From: Lachnospiraceae bacterium
GTDB lineage: Bacteria; Bacillota; Clostridia; Lachnospirales; Lachnospiraceae
Assembly: GCA_009779895.1 (NCBI GenBank)
Contig: WRBB01000004.1
Coordinates: 1-64,000, forward strand
DNA: 64,000 nt
Direction: 5' to 3'
Part shown: positions 42,673 through 52,291 of the stretch, in pieces
Position numbering within the stretch: the stretch's first letter is position 1
How the letters are laid out: each line of letters opens with the position of its first letter
The notes under the pieces: generated by a model
What the model was told of the DNA's origin: nothing
Seen by the model: the letters and a program-made list of their open reading frames with translations, nothing else
Database searches by the model: none
Made by a program: the position numbers and the translations under genes

Positions 42673-43965
42673 TCACTTCACTTCATCCGCCACTGCCGCC
42701 AAGTAAGATAAGGAACCAAACGCAATCACTACTCCCGTTGTTCCTGCGGTTTCCAGTGCCCCTCTCACAGCCGCCTTTATACTCGTACTTGCCAGCAATC
42801 TAACCTGACTGTTTTGCTCTGTCTGTACTTCTTCTAACACATCTCGCAACGCTTCCGCTGACAAACTTCGTTCTAAATTGGGCAACGTCACCGTATATAT
42901 ATCACTTGCCAAAGGTAAGACATCTCCGGCCATCTCCCGATACTTTTTATCCTGAAATACACCCACAATAAAAACCATTTTCTGATTTGGAAAATAGTTT
43001 TTTATATTCTCTGCCAAAACCTTGACACCATCTTCATTGTGGGCACCGTCTATGATAAAAACCGGAGATTTGCGCAAAAGGGTAAAACGCCCAAAAAACA
43101 TCGTTTTCTTTAACCCCGCCTTTACAGCCTCATCACGGATACGAAACCCTTGTTTTCTCAACGCCCCAATCACTTCCAAAGCTGTACATGCATTTTCTAG
43201 CTGATGGCGTCCTGCCATATGTATCTGATATGATTTTTCCTTATATAAAAAACGCTGCGCTTCATAACTTTCTTCCACAATTCCAATGTCCAACGGATCC
43301 ACAAAGGTAATGGGGCAAGCCATCTCCTTACCTGCTTTTTCTAACACCGGCACCACTCGTAAATCCTGCCTTGTGGATACCACCAGCGAACCGGGCTTCA
43401 TGATTCCCGCTTTTACCTCTGCAATTTCCTCTATTGTCTCACCTAAAAAGTCCATATGATCCAAACCAATGGACGTAAAAACAGAAACCAAAGTATTTTT
43501 CACAATATTGGTGGCATCATCACGCCCGCCCATACCTGTTTCCAATACGACAATATCACATTGTTTTTTTTGAAAATACAAAAATGCCATTGCCGTTTCC
43601 ACTTCAAAGACAGTTGGCACCATCTTTCCTTGTGCTTTTAAGCGTGCAATGGCATTTTTTATTGTTTCAACTAATTTTGCAAAGTCCCTTGGGCGGATCC
43701 ATGCCCCATCCACCTGTATCAACTCACGCTTGGATCGTAAACAAGGAGATGTATATTGGCCAACCCGATAACCCGCCGTCTGCAAAATTGTCGAAGTATA
43801 TGCCAGCACAGAACCTTTACCATTGGTACCTGCAATATGGACAACTTTAAGCGCATCCTGGGGATTGCCCAATTCTTCCAACAGGCCACCAATCGCCTCT
43901 AAGCCAAGTACACTTCCGTATTTGGATAATTCCTCCAAATAGACCTTTGCTTTATCATAATTCAA
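42673..43965 (-). CDS. folC: Folylpolyglutamate / dihydrofolate synthase
   Basis: A 430-residue Mur-ligase-type enzyme that adds glutamate to folates. P-loop [18 protein letters not shown] (about 40-57), the omega loop [40 protein letters not shown], and DGAHNEDG are present. I choose a TTG start at 43965 (AAAGGT nine bases ahead), since [13 protein letters not shown] aligns with the usual MNY start; ATG at 44013 would add 16 residues. It is first in the folate run. Confidence 0.93.
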   Translation of the reverse strand: MNYDKAKVYLEELSKYGSVLGLEAIGGLLEELGNPQDALKVVHIAGTNGKGSVLAYTSTILQTAGYRVGQYTSPCLRSKRELIQVDGAWIRPRDFAKLVETIKNAIARLKAQGKMVPTVFEVETAMAFLYFQKKQCDIVVLETGMGGRDDATNIVKNTLVSVFTSIGLDHMDFLGETIEEIAEVKAGIMKPGSLVVSTRQDLRVVPVLEKAGKEMACPITFVDPLDIGIVEESYEAQRFLYKEKSYQIHMAGRHQLENACTALEVIGALRKQGFRIRDEAVKAGLKKTMFFGRFTLLRKSPVFIIDGAHNEDGVKVLAENIKNYFPNQKMVFIVGVFQDKKYREMAGDVLPLASDIYTVTLPNLERSLSAEALRDVLEEVQTEQNSQVRLLASTSIKAAVRGALETAGTTGVVIAFGSLSYLAAVADEVK

Positions 43966-44188
43966 TTTATTTTTACCTTTTCTAATGTGTAACGTGTCAC
44001 TGCCTATAATCATATCATTGATTGAGATTCTAAGCAACTGAATAAAAACGAAAACGTAAAGCGAAAAAACAGTCACATTTCTCTTTCTATTCTCTCTTGC
44101 ATTATGTTAAAATGGACTATAACAAAGAAATCCAAATGATGAAACCCATTCTGTTTCATCTTACTATAAATTAGGAGGACAATAAAAA

Positions 44189-45868
44189 GTGAAATACAAA
44201 CCATTTCCCGTTGGTGTTGACAATTTTGAAAAAATGATTTCTGAAAATTATTTTTATGTAGATAAAACCCTTTTTATTAGAGATATCATAGATACAAAAG
44301 GCGAAGTAACACTTTGTACCAGACCAAGACGTTTCGGAAAATCATTAAACATCAGTATGCTTCATTATTTTTTTGACATCAACAAAAAACAGGATGCACA
44401 TATATTTGAACATCTAAACATTACCAAAGCAGGGGAAGCATATCTTGCGCATCAAAATAAATATCCTGTGATTAAACTTAGTCTAAAGGGTGCCAGTATG
44501 AAAACCTATCACTCTTCTTTGGAAAAATTAAAAATTGAAATTGCACGGGAGTTTCGACAACATGATTATTTACTGAGCAGTCCGGCACTCAACGATGACG
44601 AAAAAGAACTTTTTAGGCAGATATTTGCTCGAAAAGCAAGTGAAGAAGATTATAGCAGTAGTTTGAAATTTTTATCCGAATGGCTACAAAGACACCATAA
44701 TAAAAAGGTTCTTATTTTAATTGACGAATATGACGTTCCCTTAGAAAAATCTTATTTCAACGGCTACTACGATGATATGGTTGATTTTGTCCGTGGCTTT
44801 TTTGGCGAAGCCCTCAAAACAAATGATGCCTTACACAAAGCCATTTTAACCGGCTGTCTTAGAGTAAGCAAAGAAAGTATTTTTACCGGTGTAAACAATC
44901 TAAATGTGGTGTCCATCTTAACAAATCTTTACGATGAATATTTTGGTATTACCGAAGATGAAGTAGCAGATGCACTTGCTTATTATGGTTTTGAGGAGAA
45001 AGCCGAAACAGCCAAAACATGGTACAATGGTTATGTATTTGGCAATACAACGGTCTACAACCCTTGGAGTCTCATACAATATTTACAAAGTGTTTATTAT
45101 GAAGAACTTTATCCAAAATCATTTTGGGCCAATACAAGCTCCAATAGCATTGTCAAAGAGCTTATTCACAATGCGGATAATGATACCAAGGGTGAAATCG
45201 AACTTTTGATGGCAGGTGGCATCATTACGAAACCAATCACAGAAGATATTGCTTATAATGAAGTCATAACCACCATGGACAATTTGTGGAATTTTCTATT
45301 TTTCACAGGATATCTAAAAAAAGTAGATGGCCATTTTGAAGAAAGAACGCTTTACTTAAACCTAAAAATACCCAATCAAGAAATTATGTATATTTATGAC
45401 CGCTTTGTTTATGAATGGTTCCAAGAAAAAGTTCAAGTCGCAGATTTTTCCGCTCTTTATACAGCCGTACAAAATGGTGATTTGCAGACTTTCCACCACA
45501 TCCTTACAGATACGTTGTACCAAACCATGAGCTTTATGGACCATGGCGAAAGTTTTTATCATGGTTTTTTACTTGGGCTTTTACGCTCTATGAATGGCTA
45601 TTTTGTAAAATCAAATCGAGAATCCGGCAACGGACGAGGGGATATCTTTATCAAGCCGATATCCATACGCAAGCCGGCCATTGTCATTGAATTAAAAATC
45701 GCAGAAACAGCCACGCAAATGAAAAACAAAAGTCAAGAAGCTTTGATGCAAATTATTGATAACAAATATGAAGTTGATTTGCTCAGTGAAGGATACCCCA
45801 ATGTTTTAAAATATGGTATCGCCTTTTATCGCAAAGATTGTGAAATTGCCATCGAAAATGCAAATTAG
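44189..45868 (+). CDS. AAA-ATPase-like / PD-(D/E)XK nuclease-fold protein
   Basis: A 559-residue member of the expanded family with an AAA-ATPase-like N-terminus and a PD-(D/E)XK domain at the C-terminus. Seen: FYVDKTLFIRDIID, the P-loop-like RPRRFGKSLNIS (about 49-60), Walker B VLILIDEYDVPLEKS, and the nuclease-fold motif GRGDIFIKPI...IVIELK near 490-512. It starts with GTG after AGGAGG. Copies are numerous in gut Firmicutes and Bacteroidetes; the function is unsettled (mobile-element-linked or regulatory). It is a single gene with its own terminator, probably an independent insertion between the folate and LRR genes. Confidence 0.85.
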   Translation: MKYKPFPVGVDNFEKMISENYFYVDKTLFIRDIIDTKGEVTLCTRPRRFGKSLNISMLHYFFDINKKQDAHIFEHLNITKAGEAYLAHQNKYPVIKLSLKGASMKTYHSSLEKLKIEIAREFRQHDYLLSSPALNDDEKELFRQIFARKASEEDYSSSLKFLSEWLQRHHNKKVLILIDEYDVPLEKSYFNGYYDDMVDFVRGFFGEALKTNDALHKAILTGCLRVSKESIFTGVNNLNVVSILTNLYDEYFGITEDEVADALAYYGFEEKAETAKTWYNGYVFGNTTVYNPWSLIQYLQSVYYEELYPKSFWANTSSNSIVKELIHNADNDTKGEIELLMAGGIITKPITEDIAYNEVITTMDNLWNFLFFTGYLKKVDGHFEERTLYLNLKIPNQEIMYIYDRFVYEWFQEKVQVADFSALYTAVQNGDLQTFHHILTDTLYQTMSFMDHGESFYHGFLLGLLRSMNGYFVKSNRESGNGRGDIFIKPISIRKPAIVIELKIAETATQMKNKSQEALMQIIDNKYEVDLLSEGYPNVLKYGIAFYRKDCEIAIENAN

Positions 45869-45871
45869 AAA

Positions 45872-45926
45872 AAAGACAAAGTATACGGGCTAAGGTAATG
45901 TTCCTTATTCCGTTTGCTTTGTCTTT
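45872..45926 (+). terminator. Three-part hairpin terminator
   Basis: AAAGACAAAG/CTTTGTCTTT, ACGG/CCGT and AAGG/CCTT nest into one long interrupted stem between the convergent AAA-type and LRR genes. T-rich sequence follows on the plus strand; it may serve both. Confidence 0.75.
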
Positions 45927-45944
45927 CCTTTAAACATGATAAAG

Positions 45945-47288
45945 CTACCTATTTTCTTTAAAAACCTCCGGTACATGCTCCACCGGTGACCAATCTGTAA
46001 TGTCATTGTCCCACAACCATAACCGCTTCAAATTTTCAAGATTGGACAAAGGCTCTAAATCTATAATCCGATTGCCTACCAACTCTAAACTTTCCAAATT
46101 TTCAAGATAGGACAAGGGAGATAAGTCATAAATCTGATTGTGACTGGCCTCAAAAGTAACCAGCGATACCAAACTTGTTACAAACGTCAAATCATCTATT
46201 CCATTTCCACAGATATCCAAATAGGTCAAATCAGCCATATTGGATAAGGGCGTCATATCATGAATCCGATTGCCGCACAAAACCAAATACTGCAAATAAA
46301 TAAAATCTTCCAAAATACTGATATCCGTAATCTCATTAAAACCTAAACCTAGACCTTGCAACCGATTTAAAGGAGCCAAAGGTGTGATATCTTCAATTTC
46401 ATTGCCACCCAACCACAGCTTCTCTAGTTTATCTAAATCTGACAGAGATGTTAAATCACTGATTTGATTATTCTCTAAATCCAACTCTTCTAAATTTACC
46501 ATATAGCGCAAATATACCATATCTTCATCTTGTAAATTCCGCCAACTTAAATCCAACTCCGTTAACGAAGTGGAAAAAGATTCGCCTCGAATCACAATAT
46601 AAGTGCCATCTTCAGACAACCAACTTCCCTCTTCTTCAGATATCCGATTTTCTTCTTCATTTTCGACTGAAAACCCTAAAATCATTTCCAGAAGTTCGGG
46701 GCTGATGTTTGCAGCGTCTGGATTTTGGTTGAATAAATCACCGACATTGTTCACATTGGGTGTAACCGCCAATTCCGGCAGTGGTGTCGGTCTTTCACAA
46801 GAATCACTACCGGCTGCTCCAATCACCATAATCAGCAAAGCAACCACAACACCAACCCAATTACCTCTTCGCCTTCTGCCGAAAATACCTCTGCCAAAGG
46901 AAGTATCCGCAAAATCTCTAAACGGCTCTCGTTCACGAGAGGAAGGAGGGACGTTCCAAACTATTGGCTTTTGAACCGGCGTTTCTTGCCTTGGTATTTC
47001 TTGCGCTGGCGATTCTTTGATTTCTTCTTGTCTTACCTGTTCCGCCTGAAAAGCCACTACCCGCTCTTCTAATGTAAGTTCCTCTAACGGTTCCGGCTCA
47101 GATAATGGTTTTGTTTCTTGCACAAACGGTTCTTCGATTTCTTCCACAGCATCATCCAACAAAGAAGAAACTTTTTCTTCTCCTACATGGATTGGCTGAA
47201 TACTAAGCCCTGCGTTACAACTTCGGCAAAACAATTGTCCACGCCGAACTTCTGCACCACATTTATCACAATATAATTGATTGGCCAT
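45945..47288 (-). CDS. Zinc-ribbon, single-pass membrane protein with leucine-rich repeats
   Basis: A 447-residue protein of unknown role. The N-terminal zinc ribbon reads YCDKCGAEV...LFCRSCNAG (about 6-28). An acidic/proline-rich linker follows, then a membrane helix near 145-160 ([17 protein letters not shown]), then a spacer and about eight 22-residue internalin-type repeats to the end ([40 protein letters not shown]). The layout places the zinc ribbon inside and the repeats outside the cell. ATG at 47288 is chosen because the ribbon begins there; it overlaps araD by 23 bases. Confidence 0.8.
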   Translation of the reverse strand: MANQLYCDKCGAEVRRGQLFCRSCNAGLSIQPIHVGEEKVSSLLDDAVEEIEEPFVQETKPLSEPEPLEELTLEERVVAFQAEQVRQEEIKESPAQEIPRQETPVQKPIVWNVPPSSREREPFRDFADTSFGRGIFGRRRRGNWVGVVVALLIMVIGAAGSDSCERPTPLPELAVTPNVNNVGDLFNQNPDAANISPELLEMILGFSVENEEENRISEEEGSWLSEDGTYIVIRGESFSTSLTELDLSWRNLQDEDMVYLRYMVNLEELDLENNQISDLTSLSDLDKLEKLWLGGNEIEDITPLAPLNRLQGLGLGFNEITDISILEDFIYLQYLVLCGNRIHDMTPLSNMADLTYLDICGNGIDDLTFVTSLVSLVTFEASHNQIYDLSPLSYLENLESLELVGNRIIDLEPLSNLENLKRLWLWDNDITDWSPVEHVPEVFKENR

Positions 47289-47970
47289 AAGTCGCATTTT
47301 CTCCATGTTTTCTAAAATAATGTTTATCTTGTAATTCTTGGGGCGCCGGCTTTACTTGAGGATTTAACATCTCACAACGTGCTGCCATTTTCGCAACCTC
47401 TTCTAATACCACCCCATTGTGAACCGCATCAAAAGCATCCTTGCCCCAGGTAAAAGGACCATGATTTTTACATAATACTGCCGGAACGGATGTATAATCC
47501 CTATCCAAACGAGCAAATTCATCACAAATCACAAGGCCTGTATGGTATTCATATCCGGCATCAATCTCCTCTTTAGTCAAATTTCGCACACAAGGTACAC
47601 CACCATAGATATAATCCGCATGGGTGGTACCATAACAAGGTATGTCACGCCCCGCTTGGGCCCAACTGGTGGCCCAGGTCGAATGGGTATGAACAATACC
47701 CCCAATATCAGAAAAACGATTGTACAATACCACATGGGTCGCCGTATCAGAAGAAGGATTGTACTTTCCCTCTACCCGATTGCCTTTTAAATCAACCACC
47801 ACCATATCTTCCGGGGTTAATCTCTCATATGCTACCCCACTTGGTTTAATCACAAACAAACCCGCTTTTCGGTCAATACCACTTACATTACCCCAGGTAA
47901 AGGTAACCAAACCATATTGAGGGAGTTGCATATTTGCTTCATAAACCTCTTTTTTTAATTGTTCCAGCAT
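47266..47970 (-). CDS. araD: L-ribulose-5-phosphate 4-epimerase
   Basis: A 234-residue class II aldolase-fold enzyme converting L-ribulose 5-phosphate to D-xylulose 5-phosphate. [20 protein letters not shown] binds phosphate and metal; zinc ligands are in [18 protein letters not shown] and the later histidine near [18 protein letters not shown] carries another conserved histidine. No araA or araB is adjacent. It lies 23 bases after the pyrophosphatase gene, so its operon partners are unusual. Its product can feed transketolase. Confidence 0.93.
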   Translation of the reverse strand: MLEQLKKEVYEANMQLPQYGLVTFTWGNVSGIDRKAGLFVIKPSGVAYERLTPEDMVVVDLKGNRVEGKYNPSSDTATHVVLYNRFSDIGGIVHTHSTWATSWAQAGRDIPCYGTTHADYIYGGVPCVRNLTKEEIDAGYEYHTGLVICDEFARLDRDYTSVPAVLCKNHGPFTWGKDAFDAVHNGVVLEEVAKMAARCEMLNPQVKPAPQELQDKHYFRKHGENATYGQSIIL

Positions 47971-47993
47971 TTTAGGTCTCTCCTTTTAATTTT

Positions 47994-49649
47994 TTACTGT
48001 TGCAAAGCTGCTACTAACGTTGGTACCAACTGTTTTTTCCTTGAAACCACACCTTTTAAATATACCTCTTCCAATAAATCATCAGTTAAATCAAAGGCAT
48101 TTCTCACAATACCTTTTGCACCGGTGCCACTACAATACAACTGTGTGGATTCATCCAAAATATTGGTAATCATAAAATACAGGTATTCTAAATTTTGTTT
48201 TATTCTCACCTGATCCAAAGCTTGTGGAATGATTTCTGACAAGGTTTTAATCTCCTCTTCATTCATAGAATTTAACTGTCCAACACCAAATTTGCTGTCT
48301 CCAACCGTAAACTGCTTAAAGTCTGTCAAAATAATATCCTCTGTGGATTTGCTTTTTATATTGCTGCCGGCGTTGAACATCTCTTCCGCCAGGTCCTTGA
48401 TGTCCACTTGCGCAATGTGAGACAATTGGCGTGCCGCATACTCATCCAAAGTGGTACAAGTAGGAGAACGAAACATCAAAGTATCCGATATAATCGCTGA
48501 ACATAATAAGCCGGCTGTTTCCTTGGACAACTTGGTCAATGTTTCTTCATACATCTGATAAATAATAGTTGCCGTACAACCTACCGGTTGATTGCGGAAA
48601 AATACAGGTCCCATCGTTTCCAAATTTCCGATGCGGTGATGGTCAATAATCTCCAATACCTCCGCCTGCTCTATACCATCAACAGCTTGGCTTTTTTCAT
48701 TGTGATCCACCAAAATCACTTGTTTTTTACTACTTTTAATCAAACAGCGACGTGACAAAAACCCCAAAAACCTGCCTTCACTATCAGATACGGGAAAGTC
48801 ACGATATTTTTTCTGCACCATCAATGGTTTGATATCATCCAAGTAATCCCGCAATTGAAAAGACATAATGCCCTCTTTGGTCATAAAATATTTAATCGGA
48901 ATACTTTGATTCATCAAACGAGCCACTGTATAAGGATCAAAAGACGAAGAAATCAAAACAATCTCTTTTTCTTCTGCCTGCTGAATAATATCCGCAGATA
49001 TCTCTGCAGCCTGGCAAACAACCATACAACTTACATGAGAGTCAATGGCCAATTGCATCTCTTTTGGTTGATCTGACAAAATCACCAAATCATTGGGCGC
49101 AATCACCTGACTGTTTAAATCATAACTACCCGCCAAAACCAGCACCTTACCTTGTAAAATATAACTATATTCATTGCCTGTCAAAAGCACACCATCAACC
49201 ACCGCCACAATATTGCGATATTGGGTGCGTGCCGTTGATAAAACCTCATTGTCATACACATCCATATAAGAATTCGCAATATCCCCTACAGTAATCAATC
49301 CCTCTAACTTGCAATCACGAATGACCGGTAAGGTTTTGGTATTTAAATCTCTCATCTTACGCCAGGCTGTTTTGATAGATACAGAACCATCTATCCCTTC
49401 TACTTTACGTAATTCCACATCCTTTACTTGCACGCGCAAATCAGACAAAAGAAGTGGTATCTTTACACCAAACTTATTTAAAACAAAATGCGTTTCTTCA
49501 TTGAGTTGCCCTGCCCGTCTTGCCACATATGCGTTCCCCGTCAATATACCTTTTAACTCTGCATAAGCAATGGCGGAACAAACAGAATCCGTATCCGGAT
49601 TTTTGTGCCCTACCACGTATATTTTTTGATTTTCAATCACACTTTCCAT
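47994..49649 (-). CDS. Family II manganese-dependent pyrophosphatase with CBS and DRTGG domains
   Basis: A 551-residue regulated pyrophosphatase. The DHH phosphoesterase core is split: YVVGHKNPDTDSVCSAIAYA at the N-terminus and VLEIIDHHRIGNLET, IISDTLMFRSPTCT later. Two CBS modules (about 70-130 and 245-305) flanking a DRTGG-like insert lie between them and bind adenine nucleotides, allowing control by AMP/ATP or diadenosine polyphosphates. GGGGGAAAAAGAC precedes the ATG at 49649. The C-terminal DHHA2 domain includes LYCSGTGAKGIVRN-type motifs near the end. Confidence 0.92.
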   Translation of the reverse strand: MESVIENQKIYVVGHKNPDTDSVCSAIAYAELKGILTGNAYVARRAGQLNEETHFVLNKFGVKIPLLLSDLRVQVKDVELRKVEGIDGSVSIKTAWRKMRDLNTKTLPVIRDCKLEGLITVGDIANSYMDVYDNEVLSTARTQYRNIVAVVDGVLLTGNEYSYILQGKVLVLAGSYDLNSQVIAPNDLVILSDQPKEMQLAIDSHVSCMVVCQAAEISADIIQQAEEKEIVLISSSFDPYTVARLMNQSIPIKYFMTKEGIMSFQLRDYLDDIKPLMVQKKYRDFPVSDSEGRFLGFLSRRCLIKSSKKQVILVDHNEKSQAVDGIEQAEVLEIIDHHRIGNLETMGPVFFRNQPVGCTATIIYQMYEETLTKLSKETAGLLCSAIISDTLMFRSPTCTTLDEYAARQLSHIAQVDIKDLAEEMFNAGSNIKSKSTEDIILTDFKQFTVGDSKFGVGQLNSMNEEEIKTLSEIIPQALDQVRIKQNLEYLYFMITNILDESTQLYCSGTGAKGIVRNAFDLTDDLLEEVYLKGVVSRKKQLVPTLVAALQQ

Positions 49650-49753
49650 GTCTTTTTCCCCCAAAGTAGGCAAATACCCACTTAACAAAAAATACAGTAC
49701 TATTGTAGCTTGCCATCTTTTCACCAATTGGTCAATACATTTACGAAGATTTC

Positions 49754-49783
49754 TTGTTTTTTTACTAGTATTTGTGGTACAAT
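49754..49783 (+). promoter_or_regulatory. Promoter of the S1-domain gene
   Basis: TTGTTT (49754-49759), 18 bases, TACAAT (49778-49783) with an upstream TGG giving an extended -10. It starts about 45 bases before the ATG at 49829. Confidence 0.5.
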
Positions 49784-49828
49784 AGCCTTATCTGTGACGA
49801 TGAAAGAAAATAGAATTGAGGTAATGTA

Positions 49829-50719
49829 ATGAGTGAAGAACTGAAAACCGAAGTTACAGCCGAGGCTGTAGAGACCCCCGAGGAAGTTGTAGCTGCATCT
49901 ACTGCATCTGAAACAACAGACAAACCCACCGTTGCCGAAGAACCTACGGTCACTGTGGAAGAACCTGTGGTTGCTGTAGAAGAGCCTGCGATTGCTGTGG
50001 AAGAACCTGCGATTGCTGTAGAAGAGCCTGCTGCCGTGAAAGAATCTAACACACCGGAAAGTACAGAAACAATGGCCGACTTAGAAAATCATTTTGATGA
50101 TGCCAGCCCTTGGAACATTGTTAAACGATACATGCAAGACAAAACCAAGCTGACCGTTACAATAGAGGGCGTTGTAAATGGTGGTGCTGTCACTACCATA
50201 GAAGGTTTACGCGCTTTCATTCCCGCATCTCATCTTTCTTTATCCTATGTGGAAGATTTGACCGTTTTCTTGACAAAAGAAATTGAAGTACGTGTGATTG
50301 AAGCTGACCAATCCAACAATCGTTTGGTCATTTCTGCTAAAAGCATTTTACGTGAAACAGAAAAAGCTGAAAAAGAAAAACAAATCCGCAACATTCAAGT
50401 TGGTACTGTTACAACCGGTACCATTGAAACACTTCAAAACTATGGTGCTTTCGTAAAACTTGAAAATGGCTTGTCCGGCTTGATTCACGTTTCACAAATT
50501 TCTCATAAACGCATCAAAGCACCCGGTGATGTTCTAAAACTTGGCGATGAAGTCAAGGTGAAAATCATTGGTGTAAAAGATGGAAAGATTAGCTTAAGCA
50601 TCAAGGCTTTGGAAGAAAATACAGAACCAAACAACGAATATACGGAAAAAGTTGATATTCCAAAAAGCGAAAACATCGGAACAAGTCTAGGAGATTTGTT
50701 TAAAAATATTAAATTATAA
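49829..50719 (+). CDS. S1-domain RNA-binding protein with repetitive acidic N-terminus
   Basis: A 296-residue protein related to ribosomal protein S1 but with only two S1 domains (about 105-180 and 192-262; GTIETLQNYGAFVKLENGLS is the clear second one, the first, VEGVVN/RAFIPASHL region, is divergent). The first 85 residues are a low-complexity glutamate/valine/proline tail with the heptad VEEPAIA repeated. AATTGAGG precedes the ATG. Such short S1 proteins are often annotated RpsA in Clostridia; whether it acts on the ribosome or as an RNA chaperone is unclear. Confidence 0.82.
   Translation: MSEELKTEVTAEAVETPEEVVAASTASETTDKPTVAEEPTVTVEEPVVAVEEPAIAVEEPAIAVEEPAAVKESNTPESTETMADLENHFDDASPWNIVKRYMQDKTKLTVTIEGVVNGGAVTTIEGLRAFIPASHLSLSYVEDLTVFLTKEIEVRVIEADQSNNRLVISAKSILRETEKAEKEKQIRNIQVGTVTTGTIETLQNYGAFVKLENGLSGLIHVSQISHKRIKAPGDVLKLGDEVKVKIIGVKDGKISLSIKALEENTEPNNEYTEKVDIPKSENIGTSLGDLFKNIKL
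49955..50032. repeat. 21-bp tandem repeat, about 3.7 copies
   Basis: Units begin at 49955, 49976, 49997 and 50018, each encoding VEEP plus three small residues. Codon use alternates (GTGGAAGAA, GTAGAAGAG), so the pattern also reads as a 42-bp unit duplicated. Copy-number change would be in frame. Confidence 0.8.
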
Positions 50720-50736
50720 CTTTTATTCCACACTTT

Positions 50737-50775
50737 AAAAGGGCTGTCGGATTTGCATCCGCCTCAGCCCTTTTT
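50737..50775 (+). terminator. Terminator between the S1 and FAD genes
   Basis: AAAAGGGCTG and CAGCCCTTTTT enclose an inner CGGAT-TTGC-ATCCG stem; T5 follows on the plus strand and T4 on the minus strand. It is likely bidirectional for the convergent genes. Confidence 0.85.
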
Positions 50776-50793
50776 GCTTTATTTCAAGTTGAT

Positions 50794-52197
50794 TTATCCT
50801 CGTTTTTTGATGATTTCCTTGGCTACATACAAACCATTTGCTGATGCCTGTTGCAAGCCCCTTGTAATAGATGCTCCGTCACCCATAGCCCGTAGCCCTT
50901 TGATATTGGTTTCAAATTCTGTATTCACAATCACACGATTGGAATAAAATTTCACCTCCACCCCATAAAGTAAGGTTTCATCACTGGCCATACCCGGTGT
51001 TACTTTGTCTAACGCCTGAATCATCTCATCAATCGCCAACATAATCCGATGCGGAAATACCAATGATAAATCGCCCGGAACTGCATCTTTTAATGTTGGA
51101 ATAATATTATTTCGCACCAATCTTTCATCCGTGGTTCGACGCCCCCGGCGAAAATCACCGTAACGTTGCAACAATACTCTACCGTCACAAAGCATATTTC
51201 CCAATTGCGCAATATGCTTCCCATATTCAATCGGCGACTTAAACGGTTCGGTAAAGTTTTTCGAAACCAAAATTGCAAAGTTTGTATTATTGGTCTTCAT
51301 ATCTTTTGATTTATAGGCATGACCATTCACTACCGCCAGACCGTTCTCATAATATTCCGTCGCCACTTCACCGGAAGGATTTGTGCAAAACACCCGTACC
51401 TTATCATCAAATGTCGGCGTGTAATAAACCAACTTCGCCTCGTATAATTTCTCATTCAAATCACGCATGATTTCATCACGAACTTCTACACGCACCCCAA
51501 CATCAACGGTACCATTTTCTGTTTTGATGCCATATTGCTTACAAATATTCGCAAACCATTCCGAACCCTCGCGGCCAATACCGGAAACAATCTCAGGCGC
51601 AAAATAACTTTCGCCATCACCGGTTGTAACACCTTTTGCCACACCATTTTCAATCACCAAATCTGTCACCATTGTATTAAAAACAATTTCCACACCAATC
51701 TCCAGCAAATGCTTTTGCAATCTGCTGTATAATTTATACCCCTCTTCTGTTCCTAGATGGCGAATTGGACATTCAATCAATTTTAAATTGGCACGAATGG
51801 CTCTGGTACGAATATCGGTAATGGCTTGTTCATCTTCTATGCCATAAACCTTTTCATCTGCTCCAAATTTCAAATAGACATCATCAGACTCTTTGATTAA
51901 TGCAATGGTTTTTTCATACCCCAAAATATTGGGCAGATTCCCTCCCACATCCGGTGACAATGAAAGTTTCCCATCTGAAAAAGCACCAGCACCGGCAAAA
52001 CCTGTGGTAATAGAGCAAGGATGGCACCCGATACAAACCTTTGTTTTTCGCTTTGGGCAATTGCGCTTTTCTATATTGCGCCCTTTCTCTATCATCAACA
52101 CGTTTAAATCCGGTGATAATCTTTTTAATTCATAGGCACAAAATATCCCGGACGGACCTGCACCGATTATAATGACATCATATTGATTCTTACGCAT
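50794..52197 (-). CDS. FAD-dependent oxidoreductase (COG2509 type)
   Basis: A 467-residue flavoprotein with the dinucleotide-binding motif DVIIIGAGPSGIFCAYEL at the start, a cysteine-rich stretch CPKRKTKVCIGCHPC (about 49-63), AGAFSDGKLSLSP, and a C-terminal GLRAMGDGASITRGLQQASA FAD-binding block. The substrate is unknown. GAGGAGG precedes the ATG at 52197. It is not obviously in an operon with the MATE gene, 94 bases away. Confidence 0.85.
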   Translation of the reverse strand: MRKNQYDVIIIGAGPSGIFCAYELKRLSPDLNVLMIEKGRNIEKRNCPKRKTKVCIGCHPCSITTGFAGAGAFSDGKLSLSPDVGGNLPNILGYEKTIALIKESDDVYLKFGADEKVYGIEDEQAITDIRTRAIRANLKLIECPIRHLGTEEGYKLYSRLQKHLLEIGVEIVFNTMVTDLVIENGVAKGVTTGDGESYFAPEIVSGIGREGSEWFANICKQYGIKTENGTVDVGVRVEVRDEIMRDLNEKLYEAKLVYYTPTFDDKVRVFCTNPSGEVATEYYENGLAVVNGHAYKSKDMKTNNTNFAILVSKNFTEPFKSPIEYGKHIAQLGNMLCDGRVLLQRYGDFRRGRRTTDERLVRNNIIPTLKDAVPGDLSLVFPHRIMLAIDEMIQALDKVTPGMASDETLLYGVEVKFYSNRVIVNTEFETNIKGLRAMGDGASITRGLQQASANGLYVAKEIIKKRG

Positions 52198-52291
52198 ACA
52201 AAACCTCCTCAAAAAACGATTCGCTGATTTACAGCATTCTGATTATACCATGAAATTATATTATTTGCTTTATGAAATTCAAAATTGTGAT

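Noticed and set aside
49955..50032. CRISPR-like repeat array
   Set aside because: The repeats are contiguous 21-bp coding units without spacers.
49829..50053. Antisense frame (49765-50052) rich in serine/threonine as a real gene
   Set aside because: Its repetitive composition is simply the complement of the S1-gene tandem repeat.
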